Positions 15,805 through 23,609 of a stretch of DNA of 52,942 nt are shown piece by piece; within the stretch, counting starts at the first letter, position 1, and every line of letters starts with the position of its first letter. This stretch comes from Sphingobacteriales bacterium (GTDB taxonomy: Bacteria; Bacteroidota; Bacteroidia; Chitinophagales; CAIOSU01). Below the pieces are notes generated by a model. The model was not told the DNA's origin. It made no database searches and saw only the letters and a list, made by a program, of their open reading frames with translations. The DNA lies in the NCBI GenBank assembly GCA_027486795.1, contig JAIXOI010000005.1:1-52942 (forward strand), read 5' to 3'. A program made the translations under genes and the position numbers.

Positions 15805-16496
15805 CACTTGCGTGTAGTTCTCTGCTCAATCCGCTTCTCATAATTAGCTCCTTGGAAAATGCGCTGCACAAAAATGCCGGGCGTGTGTATTTCGTTGGGG
15901 TCCAGTTCGCCGGGCTGCACCAGTTCTTCCACTTCTGCAATGGTTACTTTGCCAGCCGTGGCCATCATGGGGTTGAAGTTGCGGGCTGTGGCCTTGAAAA
16001 CCAAGTTACCCATAGTGTCGCCTTTCCATGCCTTTACAATAGCAAAATCGGCAGTAAGGCTTTGCTCCATGATGTAGTTTTTGCCATCAAACACCTTTAC
16101 TTCCTTACCCTCGGCCACTTCGGTACCATAGCCCGTAGCGGTATAAAAGGCAGGGATGCCCGCGCCACCGGCCCGTATCTTTTCGGCAAGGGTGCCTTGT
16201 GGGGTAAGCTCTACTTCCAACTCGCCGGCCAATAGTTGACGCTCAAACTCGGCATTCTCGCCCACATAGCTGCTTATCATCTTCTTTATCTGACGGGTTT
16301 CGAGCAACAAACCCAGCCCAAAACCATCCACCCCGGCATTGTTGCTGATGCAAGTAAGGCCCTTTACACCTTTTTTTACCAAGGCCGTAATACTGTTTTC
16401 GGGTATGCCACACAGGCCAAAACCACCGAGCATAATGGTGGCGTTGTCGGGTATGTCGTGTATCGCCTCATCGGCGTTGCGGAACACTTTTTTCAT
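15804..16496 (-). CDS. scoA: Succinyl-CoA:3-ketoacid CoA-transferase subunit A
   Basis: A 230-residue alpha subunit. [17 protein letters not shown] is the glycine-rich CoA-transferase signature, and [20 protein letters not shown] and [20 protein letters not shown] are typical. With ScoB it activates acetoacetate at the expense of succinyl-CoA, linking ketone-body or leucine breakdown to the TCA cycle. It is first in the operon order. Its stop codon shares a base with the octamer array that opens the four-helix-bundle cassette, and the C-terminal [13 protein letters not shown] looks undamaged, so the insertion spared the protein. Confidence 0.95.
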   Translation of the reverse strand: MKKVFRNADEAIHDIPDNATIMLGGFGLCGIPENSITALVKKGVKGLTCISNNAGVDGFGLGLLLETRQIKKMISSYVGENAEFERQLLAGELEVELTPQGTLAEKIRAGGAGIPAFYTATGYGTEVAEGKEVKVFDGKNYIMEQSLTADFAIVKAWKGDTMGNLVFKATARNFNPMMATAGKVTIAEVEELVQPGELDPNEIHTPGIFVQRIFQGANYEKRIEQRTTRK

Positions 16497-16531
16497 AGCG
16501 GTATGCGTTTGCTACGAAGATAGAAAAGATT

Positions 16532-16626
16532 ATGTATCGATGTGCTAATGTGCTGATGTGCTAATGTGCTGATGTGCCGATTTACCAATTTACCGATGTG
16601 CTGATTTGACAATGTACGATGTGCTG
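16532..16626 (+). repeat. Long 8-base-word array upstream of scoA
   Basis: Twelve words in a row: ATGTATCG, ATGTGCTA, ATGTGCTG, ATGTGCTA, ATGTGCTG, ATGTGCCG, ATTTACCA, ATTTACCG, ATGTGCTG, ATTTGACA, a 7-base ATGTACG, ATGTGCTG. It begins 36 bases upstream of the scoA start. Confidence 0.9.
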
Positions 16627-16700
16627 GTTGGTTTTGACTTGGACATTCAGGCACCCGTCATTACAAAAAATGGCTACGAGTTTTTCTCGAGGTATTATTT

Positions 16701-16951
16701 TGGAACGCCCCAAAGGGGCACTATACCCTAGCGTCGGGCACCGCCCGACGAACAGGATGCGTTTCCGGAAACACGTTGCGTTCATAGGGTGTTGCCCCAA
16801 TGCCAAAATGGATTATCACCGTTGCAGAAACCGTTTTGACGAGTATCATTTGGAACGCCCCAAAGGGGCATCATACCGCTAGCGTCGGGCACCGCCCGAC
16901 GAACATGATGCGTTTCCGGAAACACGCTGCGTTCATCGGGCGTTGCCCCAT
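16701..16951. repeat. Tandem pair of hairpin-rich repeats
   Basis: Two copies about 150 bases apart (16701-16799 and 16851-16951) share GGAACGCCCCAAAGGGGCA, CTAGCGTCGGGCACCGCCCG, GATGCGTTTCCGGAAACACG and GCGTTCAT...GTTGCCCCA. Each has three strong hairpins (GCCCC/GGGGC, GTCGGGC/GCCCGAC, GTTTCC/GGAAAC). The sequence between copies is only loosely repeated. Confidence 0.85.
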
Positions 16952-16992
16952 GCTATTATTATGCGACCCCGTTGGGATCAAAAGGAATGGAA

Positions 16993-17433
16993 TTATTTTA
17001 TCGAATCCATTGTCAACGACTTAGGCACAACGCCGCTATCGGGGGCACTGGTGCGGTAGTTGCTTTCGCGCTCCACGAGGGCATCCACCACCTTTTGATA
17101 AAGCGAGTCCATTTGGGCGGGATTATGCTCGTAATAGGCAAAAGTGGCACCAAAGGCGGCACTATCAATATCTAAGTTGGTAAAAATATCTTGGTACTGG
17201 GTTTGTAACAAGGGCAACAGGCTATCCTTAGGTATGCCCATAATATCGGCACGCGCCTCTACCAAATGCAGCTCAACCAATGCCGAAACCATTACCTCAT
17301 CGCTGAGCATTTTCTTGGGCTTGGGGTTGGGGGTGTTGCAGGCAGCTATAAATAAAACGATGGAAAGGATGTACCGATTTACCGATGTACCGATGTGCCA
17401 ATTGGTTGCGGGTTTTAAACTATTAGTTATCAT
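16993..17433 (-). CDS. DUF4296-type lipoprotein with repeat-derived N-terminus
   Basis: A 146-residue protein. The hydrophobic stretch RYILSIVLFIAAC (about residues 20-32) is a lipoprotein signal with Cys32 as the lipidated residue. The rest (MLSDEVMVSALVELHLVEAR, YYEHNPAQMDSLYQKVVDAL) fits the DUF4296 family of Bacteroidota lipoproteins. The only in-frame start is the ATG at 17433, and residues about 11-20 (NWHIGTSVNR) are encoded by an 8-base-word array (17369-17400). The array therefore lengthens the n-region of the signal peptide or supplied a new start. Function unknown. Confidence 0.78.
   Translation of the reverse strand: MITNSLKPATNWHIGTSVNRYILSIVLFIAACNTPNPKPKKMLSDEVMVSALVELHLVEARADIMGIPKDSLLPLLQTQYQDIFTNLDIDSAAFGATFAYYEHNPAQMDSLYQKVVDALVERESNYRTSAPDSGVVPKSLTMDSIK
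17369..17405 (-). repeat. 8-base-word array inside the 5' coding end of the DUF4296 lipoprotein
   Basis: On the plus strand: ATGTACCG, ATTTACCG, ATGTACCG, ATGTGCCA, ATTGG in 8-base steps. It lies between the only possible start codon and the hydrophobic core of the signal peptide. Confidence 0.8.
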
Positions 17434-17460
17434 TAAATTTTAAATTTTTCAATCCCAAAA

Positions 17461-17516
17461 TTGTACATCGTACCTCGTACTTCGTACATAACTCTTGATA
17501 CTGACTTCGTACATTT
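17461..17516 (+). repeat. 7-base-word array forming the yggS leader
   Basis: TTGTACA, TCGTACC, TCGTACT, TCGTACA, an 18-base interruption, TCGTACA, then TTTGTAAG and the ATG at 17522. The array fills the space between the divergent lipoprotein gene and yggS. Confidence 0.8.
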
Positions 17517-17521
17517 GTAAG

Positions 17522-18175
17522 ATGTCGTACCAAAGTATTGTAACAAAACTAACGCAAAAAAACGTGACACTGGTGGCGGTTTCGAAAACCAAACCCGCTA
17601 GTGCCATTCAAGAACTATACAACCAAGGCCAACGGCACTTTGGCGAAAACAAGGTGCAAGAACTGATGGCCAAAGCCGAAGAACTGCCCAACGACATCCA
17701 ATGGCACCTAATCGGACACTTACAACGCAACAAGGTAAAATACATTGCCCCGTTTGTGCACCTGATACATTCGGTGGATAGCTTGGAGCTATTGCAGGAA
17801 ATAAACAAACAGGGCGCCAAGGCCAACCGCACCATTGATTGCCTGCTGCAAATATTCATCGCTACCGAAGAAACCAAGTTTGGGTTGAGTGTGGAGGAGT
17901 TGAATGCTTTGCTCACTAGCCCCGAGTATGCCCCAATGCAACACATCCGCATTCTTGGGTTGATGGGCATGGCCAGCAACACAGACGATGAGGCACAAGT
18001 AAAAAGGGAGTTTGCAAGCCTCAAGCAGCTTCATACCCAAATAAAGCAACGCTATTTTGAAAATGACCCATTGTTTGATATCCTCTCAATGGGCATGAGC
18101 ACCGACCACGACCTCGCCATTGCCGAAGGCTCAACGATGGTCAGGATTGGGAGTTTGTTGTTTGGTGGGCGGTGA
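17522..18175 (+). CDS. yggS: PLP-homeostasis protein, YggS/PLPBP family
   Basis: A 217-residue protein. The start is placed at the ATG at 17522 because the fold opens MSYQSIVTKL; the longer frame from 17495 would translate the word array. PLP is held by Lys22 in VAVSKTKP. RHFGENKVQEL, WHLIGHLQRNKVKYI, GLMGMAS and the C-terminal LSMGMSTDHDLAIAEGSTMV with RIGSLLFG complete the TIM-barrel family signature. It binds PLP and balances vitamin B6 and amino-acid pools without known catalysis. It stands alone. Confidence 0.95.
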   Translation: MSYQSIVTKLTQKNVTLVAVSKTKPASAIQELYNQGQRHFGENKVQELMAKAEELPNDIQWHLIGHLQRNKVKYIAPFVHLIHSVDSLELLQEINKQGAKANRTIDCLLQIFIATEETKFGLSVEELNALLTSPEYAPMQHIRILGLMGMASNTDDEAQVKREFASLKQLHTQIKQRYFENDPLFDILSMGMSTDHDLAIAEGSTMVRIGSLLFGGR

Positions 18176-18207
18176 GGGCCTGCGCCAAGTTTTTCCTCAT
18201 AGCACCT

Positions 18208-18352
18208 GTCATTCCGACCTTTTCGGGAGGAAACCCTTTGCACCGATGAACTACCCTTAAATTACTTAATTCCTCCCTCAATTTAGGTTTATTGCTTCGT
18301 GCACACCCTGCTCCGTTTTTAAACAGTCCCCTCCCGAAAAGGTCGGGGTGAC
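18208..18352. mobile_element. Small element with GTCATTCCGACC ends, next to a GIY-YIG gene
   Basis: About 145 bases bounded by 23-base inverted repeats: GTCATTCCGACCTTTTCGGG at 18208 and its near-complement at 18330-18352 (21 of 23 match). The interior has no gene. The end sequence recurs alone at 13547-13574. The GIY-YIG gene begins 72 bases to the right. Confidence 0.65.
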
Positions 18353-18424
18353 ATACGTTTTGAATAAAAAACCAACTAATATAGTTGTGAAATAAAATTC
18401 ATTATTTTAACAAAAAAAATAGCG

Positions 18425-18724
18425 ATGCAACACAATTATTACGTGTACATTACTACTAACTCTGACAAAGAAGTACTTTACACAGGAGTAACCAACAACT
18501 TATTGAGAAGGATTATCGAACATCAAGAAAATAGAGGTGAAAAAAGGACCTTTGCTGGTAGGTATTTTAGTAACAAATTGGTTTACTATGAACATTTTAC
18601 TGATATAGTTGCGGCGATAGCAAGAGAAAAACAAATCAAAGGCTGGCGAAGGGAGAAGAAAATAGCCTTAATAGAATCCATGAACCCCGATTGGAATTTT
18701 TACGACCCCTATAATTTTGCCTAG
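18425..18724 (+). CDS. Small GIY-YIG endonuclease-domain protein
   Basis: A 99-residue single-domain protein of the YhbQ/UPF0213-like group. YYVYITTNSD is the GIY strand, VLYTGVTNNLLRRIIEH the YIG strand with the conserved Arg, YYEHFTDIVAAIAREKQIK the catalytic-Glu helix region, and WNFYDPY closes the fold. It has no extra DNA-recognition domain. Such genes are often scattered near intergenic repeats; here an inverted-repeat element lies directly upstream. The gene is AT-rich compared with its neighbours, suggesting recent arrival. A role in moving or copying the adjacent repeat is speculation. Confidence 0.88.
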   Translation: MQHNYYVYITTNSDKEVLYTGVTNNLLRRIIEHQENRGEKRTFAGRYFSNKLVYYEHFTDIVAAIAREKQIKGWRREKKIALIESMNPDWNFYDPYNFA

Positions 18725-18754
18725 TTTTGGTAACTACTCTCTCTACAGGTCTTT

Positions 18755-18780
18755 TTGAATTTTAAATTTTCAATTCCTTT
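18755..18780 (-). repeat. 7-base words TTGAAAA/TTTAAAA/TTCAAAA
   Basis: On the minus strand TTGAAAA, TTTAAAA and TTCAAAA follow each other in 7-base steps. The same three words start the array at 30119-30146 in the other orientation. Confidence 0.6.
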
Positions 18781-18852
18781 TCCCCTACCCAAGGTAGATA
18801 AAACAAACACCTACCACATTTTGCCATTTGCAAAAACCTTTGGTATATTCAC

Positions 18853-18866
18853 CAAACGACCGTTTG
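18853..18866. promoter_or_regulatory. Palindromic operator before the acyl-CoA dehydrogenase
   Basis: CAAACGACCGTTTG is a perfect 6-2-6 palindrome 7 bases before the ATG at 18874 and just after a possible -7 box (ACCTTTG near 18836-18842). Such sites are typical of TetR-family repressors, which often control fatty-acid degradation. No regulator gene is adjacent. Confidence 0.5.
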
Positions 18867-18873
18867 ATAACGT

Positions 18874-20466
18874 ATGGAGCAATCCCCTTTTTTTAACGAA
18901 GACCACGAGCTGTTTAGGCAGAGTGTGCGCCAGTTTGTAGATGCTGAGGTAAAGCCCCACGCCGACGAATGGGAGCGCAATCAGCGTATACCCCGCCATG
19001 TTTGGCAGCGTATGGGCGAGCTGGGCTTTTTGGGTATCAATCACCCGGAAGCTTATGGCGGTAGCAATAACGATTTCTTTTACTCAGTGGTGTTGCTCGA
19101 AGAATGCGCTCGTAGCGGGTTGGCAGGTTTTGCCGCCGCACACAGTGTACACCAATACATGAGCACTGCTCACCTAGCCAAAGCTGGCAGCGAAGCATTG
19201 AAACAACGCTATCTGCCTGGTGCCATTAACGGTAACCTTTGGGGCTCGCTAGCCGTGAGCGAACCAGGCGCAGGCTCAGATGTGGCTAACATACGCACCA
19301 CAGCCAAGCGCGACGGCGACCACTACATCATCAACGGACAAAAGACCTTTATTACCAACGGCGTATATGGCGACTTTGTGACGGTGGCCGTTAAAACCGA
19401 CCCTAATGCGGGCCCTGCTGGCATTAGTTTGATTATGGTAGATCAAGGTACACCGGGTTTTACTACTCGCAAGTTGGAGAAAATGGGCTGGCACAGTAGC
19501 GATACAGGCGAGCTGTTTTTTGATAACGTAAAAGTACCAGCTAGCAACCTCGTAGGCAAAGAAGGACAAGGTTTTTATTACATTATGGAGAGCTTTCAAT
19601 TGGAGCGCTTGGTGGGTGGCATTGCTGCTTGCGAAGGCGCGCAATTGGTGCTCGATACTACTTTGAAATACATCCGCGAGCGGGAGGCCTTTGGCAAGAA
19701 GCTACAGAAGTTTCAGACCATACGCCATACGCTTAGCGACTTAGCTACCGAAATTGAAGCCTGCCGCGCACTAGTGTACCAAACCAGCTGGAAATTTGAC
19801 AAAGGCATATTTGCCGTTAAGGAGTGCAGCATGGTAAAACTGCTGGGCACCGAGCTGGGCAAAAAAGCAGCCGACGTTTGCTTGCAGTACTTTGGCGGCT
19901 ATGGCTACATGGAGAGTTTCCCGATGGCGCGCATGTACCGCGATGCTCGGGTGGGCACCATAGTAGGCGGTGCCTCTGAGATTATGCGCGAAATAATCAG
20001 TAAAGTGGTGATAGACGGCATTAGCTACGAGTCGGCATACAAGACCATGAAAGCCCAAGCCGATGAACCAACCCCTGCAACCGAAAACATTTCTGAACCA
20101 ATATCTGTTAAAACCCAAAACAATAAAAACATGGCAGCTCCAGAAACAGCTAAAGAGATTATTCAATCATTACCAGCACGCTTGAAAAAGGACAAAGCGG
20201 AAGGCATTGAAACTGTATTCCATTTTAAAATTGAAGGAGAACGTGGTGGTGATTTTACCGTAAACCTTAAAGATCAAAATGTAACCGTATCAGAAGGCCT
20301 AACTGGCGATGCTAACTGTGTAGTAACCACTACCGATAGCGTTTATGAAGATACCGAGTTGGGTCGCATCAACCCACAAATGGCCGTAATGATGGGAAAA
20401 ATCAAAATAAGCAACCTAGGCGAGATGATGAAGTTTGTAGGCTTGTTTGGCAAAGTGCCTGCTTAA
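18874..20466 (+). CDS. Acyl-CoA dehydrogenase fused to an SCP2 sterol-carrier domain
   Basis: A 530-residue protein. Residues 1 to about 385 are an acyl-CoA dehydrogenase: LWGSLAVSEPGAGSDVANI and YIINGQKTFITNG bind FAD and substrate, EREAFGKKLQKFQTIRHTLS is the dimer/FAD helix, and GYGYMESFPMARMYRDARVG with GTIVGGASEIMREI forms the C-terminal active site. A linker (about 386-419, Pro/Thr/Asn-rich) leads to an SCP2-like lipid-binding domain (about 420-530: FHFKIEGERGGDFTVNLKD, MMGKIKISNLGEMMKFVGLF). The reading frame is continuous. Met420, after an A-rich stretch, could allow separate synthesis of the SCP2 part. The SCP2 domain may present long-chain or poorly soluble acyl-CoAs; that is inference. 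Confidence 0.93.
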   Translation: MEQSPFFNEDHELFRQSVRQFVDAEVKPHADEWERNQRIPRHVWQRMGELGFLGINHPEAYGGSNNDFFYSVVLLEECARSGLAGFAAAHSVHQYMSTAHLAKAGSEALKQRYLPGAINGNLWGSLAVSEPGAGSDVANIRTTAKRDGDHYIINGQKTFITNGVYGDFVTVAVKTDPNAGPAGISLIMVDQGTPGFTTRKLEKMGWHSSDTGELFFDNVKVPASNLVGKEGQGFYYIMESFQLERLVGGIAACEGAQLVLDTTLKYIREREAFGKKLQKFQTIRHTLSDLATEIEACRALVYQTSWKFDKGIFAVKECSMVKLLGTELGKKAADVCLQYFGGYGYMESFPMARMYRDARVGTIVGGASEIMREIISKVVIDGISYESAYKTMKAQADEPTPATENISEPISVKTQNNKNMAAPETAKEIIQSLPARLKKDKAEGIETVFHFKIEGERGGDFTVNLKDQNVTVSEGLTGDANCVVTTTDSVYEDTELGRINPQMAVMMGKIKISNLGEMMKFVGLFGKVPA

Positions 20467-20486
20467 TCGTTCAACCTAATAATTAC

Positions 20487-20527
20487 AAAAAAGCCGCTAC
20501 AATCCATAGGTTGTAGCGGCTTTTTTT
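20487..20527. terminator. Bidirectional terminator between convergent genes
   Basis: Six A, stem GCCGCTACAA, loop TCCATAGG, stem TTGTAGCGGC, then seven T. The perfect stem with A and T runs on either side serves both the acyl-CoA dehydrogenase and the leucine dehydrogenase. Confidence 0.92.
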
Positions 20528-20550
20528 GTGTTCTACAGATAGCTAACCCA

Positions 20551-21657
20551 CTACCACTTCCCACTCAACTTAGCGATAGCGGCTATGCGCTCTTCGGCAA
20601 GTTTTAAGGCAGCGAAGTGCGGGGTGAGGCCCTCTGCTTCGGCTTTGGCAAATATCTCGAGTGTGCGGTCGTATATGCGCTCAGTGCCCACCATAGCGCG
20701 ATCGCGGTTGTAGCCGCCCAACTCCATGTAGCAATTAATAACGCCTCCGGCGTTAATCAAAAAGTCGGGGGCATACACAATGCCTTTATCAATCAACATT
20801 TTACCATGCTCTAGTTCGTCCTCCAACTGGTTGTTGGCAGCACCGGCAATCACGCGGCATTTTAGGCGTTCAATGTTATCGGTATCCAAGGTAGCACCCA
20901 TAGCACAAGGCGCATAAATATCAATATCCAAATCGTAGGCAATACCCGGGGCCACCACATTCACGGGCAGGCGGTTGGCCAAGGCTTTTAGTTTTGCTTC
21001 GTTTAGGTCGCATACATATACAATGGCACCTTCGGCAACCAAGCGCTCGGTAAGGAAAGTGCCTACGTTGCCTACGCCCTCAACCAATACCTTTTTGCCC
21101 ACCAGGCTGTCAGTGCCCCAAGCTTTTTTAGCTGCGGCTTTCATGCCCAAGTAAACACCATAGGCCGTAAATGGCGAAGGGTCTCCGCCACCACCTAGGT
21201 AATCGGGTTTACCTGCCACATACTTGGTTTCTAACGATACATATTCCATATCGGCAGTGCTGGTGCCCACGTCTTCGGCAGTGTAGTACTTGCCGTTTAG
21301 GCTATTAACAAACTGCCCATAGCGGCGCCAAAATGCTTCTGATGATAGCTTAGCTGGGTCGCCAATGATAACGGCCTTGCCACCACCTAAATGAATGCCG
21401 CTAATGGAGTTTTTGTAGCTCATGCCGCGGCTCAGGCGCAAAACGTCGCGCAGGGCCTCGGCCTCGTTCTTGTAGTTCCAGAAACGAGTACCACCCAGGG
21501 CAGGACCCAAGATAGAGCTGTGCACTGCAATAATGGCCTTTAGGCCCGTCTCACGGTCTTGGCAGAAAACCACTTGCTCGTGGCCGAGCTTATCAATCTG
21601 CCCAAACACGCCCGCTTTGTTCACGGTCTCTTGCGTTATCTCTTGTTGCGTCAGCAT
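20551..21657 (-). CDS. Leucine dehydrogenase (Glu/Leu/Phe/Val dehydrogenase family)
   Basis: A 368-residue NAD-dependent amino-acid dehydrogenase. LKAIIAVHSSILGPALGGTR contains the substrate-binding glycine-rich segment. SGIHLGGGKAVIIGDP carries the catalytic Lys, YYTAEDVGTSTADM the Asp region, and VLVEGVGNVGTFLTERLVAE the Rossmann GxGxxG. NAGGVIN completes the family. It deaminates leucine and other branched-chain amino acids to 2-oxoacids, the first step towards HMG-CoA lyase and the CoA-transferase in this window. The length agrees with leucine dehydrogenases (about 360-370). It is divergent from the ABC transporter gene. Confidence 0.92.
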   Translation of the reverse strand: MLTQQEITQETVNKAGVFGQIDKLGHEQVVFCQDRETGLKAIIAVHSSILGPALGGTRFWNYKNEAEALRDVLRLSRGMSYKNSISGIHLGGGKAVIIGDPAKLSSEAFWRRYGQFVNSLNGKYYTAEDVGTSTADMEYVSLETKYVAGKPDYLGGGGDPSPFTAYGVYLGMKAAAKKAWGTDSLVGKKVLVEGVGNVGTFLTERLVAEGAIVYVCDLNEAKLKALANRLPVNVVAPGIAYDLDIDIYAPCAMGATLDTDNIERLKCRVIAGAANNQLEDELEHGKMLIDKGIVYAPDFLINAGGVINCYMELGGYNRDRAMVGTERIYDRTLEIFAKAEAEGLTPHFAALKLAEERIAAIAKLSGKW

Positions 21658-21698
21658 TACACTATATTTTGCTTAATATTGCATACCCTCTTACGAAA

Positions 21699-21706
21699 CA
21701 AAATTA
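21699..21706 (-). promoter_or_regulatory. Leucine dehydrogenase promoter, TAATTTTG
   Basis: TAATTTTG on the minus strand, 42 bases before the ATG at 21657, fits the TAnnTTTG box. The -33 part is not clear. Confidence 0.5.
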
Positions 21707-21745
21707 CGCTTTTTTGCATTAATAGGCCGGAGCACCTACCCCCCG

Positions 21746-23533
21746 ATGAAGCATTTATCCTATTTGAATAAGTACCTTTGGAAGTACCGCTACCGCCTGT
21801 TTTTGGGCGTACTTTTTGTAGTTATTTCTAACTATTTCAACGTATTATCTCCGCAAGTTATCCGCTATTCGTTCGATTTGGTACAGGAAAACATCGCCTA
21901 TTATCAAATGTTCGAAGGGTTCGAGTTGCAAGAGGATTTCCGCACCGTATTCAGCGCCGGGCTGCTGTTTACGGGCATAGTGGTATTGCTGTTGGCTATA
22001 CTCAAAGGCGTGTTCATGTTTTTTATGCGGCAAACCATTATCGTTATGTCGCGGTTGATTGAGTACGACCTCAAAAACGAACTATATGCCCACTACCAAG
22101 AGCTAGACTTAGCGTTTTATAAGCGCAATAACACTGGCGATATGATGTCGCGCATATCAGAAGACGTATCGCGCGTTCGCGATTACCTAGGGCCTGCTTT
22201 TATGTACGGCATCAACCTACTGGTGCTGTTTGTAATGGTTACCTATGCCATGATAAACGTAAGCCCTACCCTCACCCTTTGGGTGCTTACGCCCCTACCC
22301 CTTTTGTCTATCTCTATCTACTACATCAATACCATCATCAACAAACGCAGCGAGAAAATACAAGAGCAGTTGTCGTTTTTAACCACTAATGCTCAAGAAA
22401 CCTATTCGGGCATACGGGTTATCAAATCGTTTGTGCAAGAGAAACAGATGCACCGTTTTTTTGAACGTGAAAGCGATAATTACAAAGAAACATCATTGCG
22501 ACTTGCCCGGGTAGAGGCGTTCTTTTTCCCGTTGATGTTATTGCTCATTGGCATTAGCACCATCCTTACCATATATGTTGGCGGTATGGGTGTGATTAAT
22601 GGCAGCCTTACCCCCGGCAATGTGGCCGAGTTTGTGATATACGTAAACATGCTCACCTGGCCCGTAACCGCTATTGGTTGGGTAGCCAGCATGACCCAAA
22701 GGGCAGCGGCATCGCAAAAACGCATCAATGCTTTTCTCGAAGTAAAACCCACTATTGCCAACCCAACTGAAGAGCCTTTAGACTTAAAAGGCAATATCGA
22801 GTTTCGCAATGTGAGCTTTACTTATCCTGATACTGGCATTGTGGCCTTAAAAGATGTGAGCTTCACATTAAAAAGTGGTGAAAAAATGGCCATTGTGGGC
22901 CGAACGGGCACCGGAAAAACCACTATTGCCGATTTGCTGGTGCGCATGTACGACACCACATCGGGCCAAATTTTGTTGGATGGCAAACTGCTTACTGAAG
23001 TGAATTTGGGCGGTATTAGGTCGCAAATTGGGTATGTTCCGCAAGATGTTTTTCTTTTTTCGGATACAGTTGCAGAAAATATTGCCTTCGGAACAGCCAA
23101 TTTTGAGCATCATAAAATAGAAGAAGCAGCACTGAATGCCGCCATACACGAAGACATAATGGCACTACCCCTAGGCTACGAAACCCTTGTAGGAGAGCGA
23201 GGTGTAACACTTTCGGGCGGACAAAAGCAGCGCATTAGCATAGCCCGCGCATTTGTTAAAGACCCTCGCATATTGGTGCTCGACGACTGTCTTTCAGCGG
23301 TTGACGCTAGAACCGAAAAGTTGATACTTAAAAATTTAAAAACTATATTAGAAGCGAAAACAGCTATAATCATTACACATCGTATCTCATCATTGCTAGA
23401 ATTTGATAAGATAATAGTGCTTGATGAAGGCCGTATTGCTGAAACCGGAACGCACGAGAGCTTGATGGCCACTAAAGGCTTGTACTGCGAAATGTTTGAG
23501 CGCCAACAGCAAGAAGAAACTGTGGCAAACTAA
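21746..23533 (+). CDS. ABC exporter, fused permease and ATPase (MdlA/MsbA-like)
   Basis: A 595-residue half-transporter that should work as a dimer in the inner membrane. Six membrane helices fill about residues 1-310, then a nucleotide-binding domain: Walker A GRTGTGKTT (about 388), Q-loop YVPQDVFLFS, signature LSGGQKQR, Walker B ILVLDDCLSAVD, H-loop ITHRIS. The residue after Walker B is Asp (LDD) rather than Glu, as in MdlA-type and other asymmetric exporters, so it may pair with another half or be a slow ATPase. Substrate unknown; lipids or drugs are typical. It is followed after 76 bases by the PUR gene. Confidence 0.9.
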   Translation: MKHLSYLNKYLWKYRYRLFLGVLFVVISNYFNVLSPQVIRYSFDLVQENIAYYQMFEGFELQEDFRTVFSAGLLFTGIVVLLLAILKGVFMFFMRQTIIVMSRLIEYDLKNELYAHYQELDLAFYKRNNTGDMMSRISEDVSRVRDYLGPAFMYGINLLVLFVMVTYAMINVSPTLTLWVLTPLPLLSISIYYINTIINKRSEKIQEQLSFLTTNAQETYSGIRVIKSFVQEKQMHRFFERESDNYKETSLRLARVEAFFFPLMLLLIGISTILTIYVGGMGVINGSLTPGNVAEFVIYVNMLTWPVTAIGWVASMTQRAAASQKRINAFLEVKPTIANPTEEPLDLKGNIEFRNVSFTYPDTGIVALKDVSFTLKSGEKMAIVGRTGTGKTTIADLLVRMYDTTSGQILLDGKLLTEVNLGGIRSQIGYVPQDVFLFSDTVAENIAFGTANFEHHKIEEAALNAAIHEDIMALPLGYETLVGERGVTLSGGQKQRISIARAFVKDPRILVLDDCLSAVDARTEKLILKNLKTILEAKTAIIITHRISSLLEFDKIIVLDEGRIAETGTHESLMATKGLYCEMFERQQQEETVAN

Positions 23534-23559
23534 CATACTAATAAAGTTTATAAAAATAT

Positions 23560-23567
23560 TACCTTTG
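23560..23567 (+). promoter_or_regulatory. Promoter box TACCTTTG for the PUR-domain gene
   Basis: TACCTTTG lies 43 bases before the GTG start at 23610, so the gene is not only read through from the ABC transporter. Confidence 0.6.
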
Positions 23568-23609
23568 TATACCAACACACATTGACTAACCCAATAAAGC
23601 AGCATTAAA

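Larger units (their letters stand above)
16497..16992. other. Intergenic stretch: octamer array and two hairpin-rich repeats
   Basis: No gene. It holds the long 8-base-word array (16532-16626) directly upstream of scoA, then two copies of a 100-base hairpin repeat (16701-16799, 16851-16951) and GACCCCGTTGGGATC at 16964-16978. Plus-strand frames giving LERPKGA-type peptides are translations of the repeat. Confidence 0.75.

Noticed and set aside
16619-17024. Plus-strand ORFs with LERPKGA and GHRPTN
   Set aside because: Translation of the hairpin repeats at 16701-16951; no start context, and repeats of this kind recur as false ORFs.
17495-17521. Longer start of yggS
   Set aside because: The extra nine residues are word-array sequence; conserved YggS proteins begin at the 17522 ATG.
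22868-23210. Minus-strand ORFs inside the ABC transporter gene
   Set aside because: Antisense shadows; the plus-strand frame carries the full ATPase motif set.
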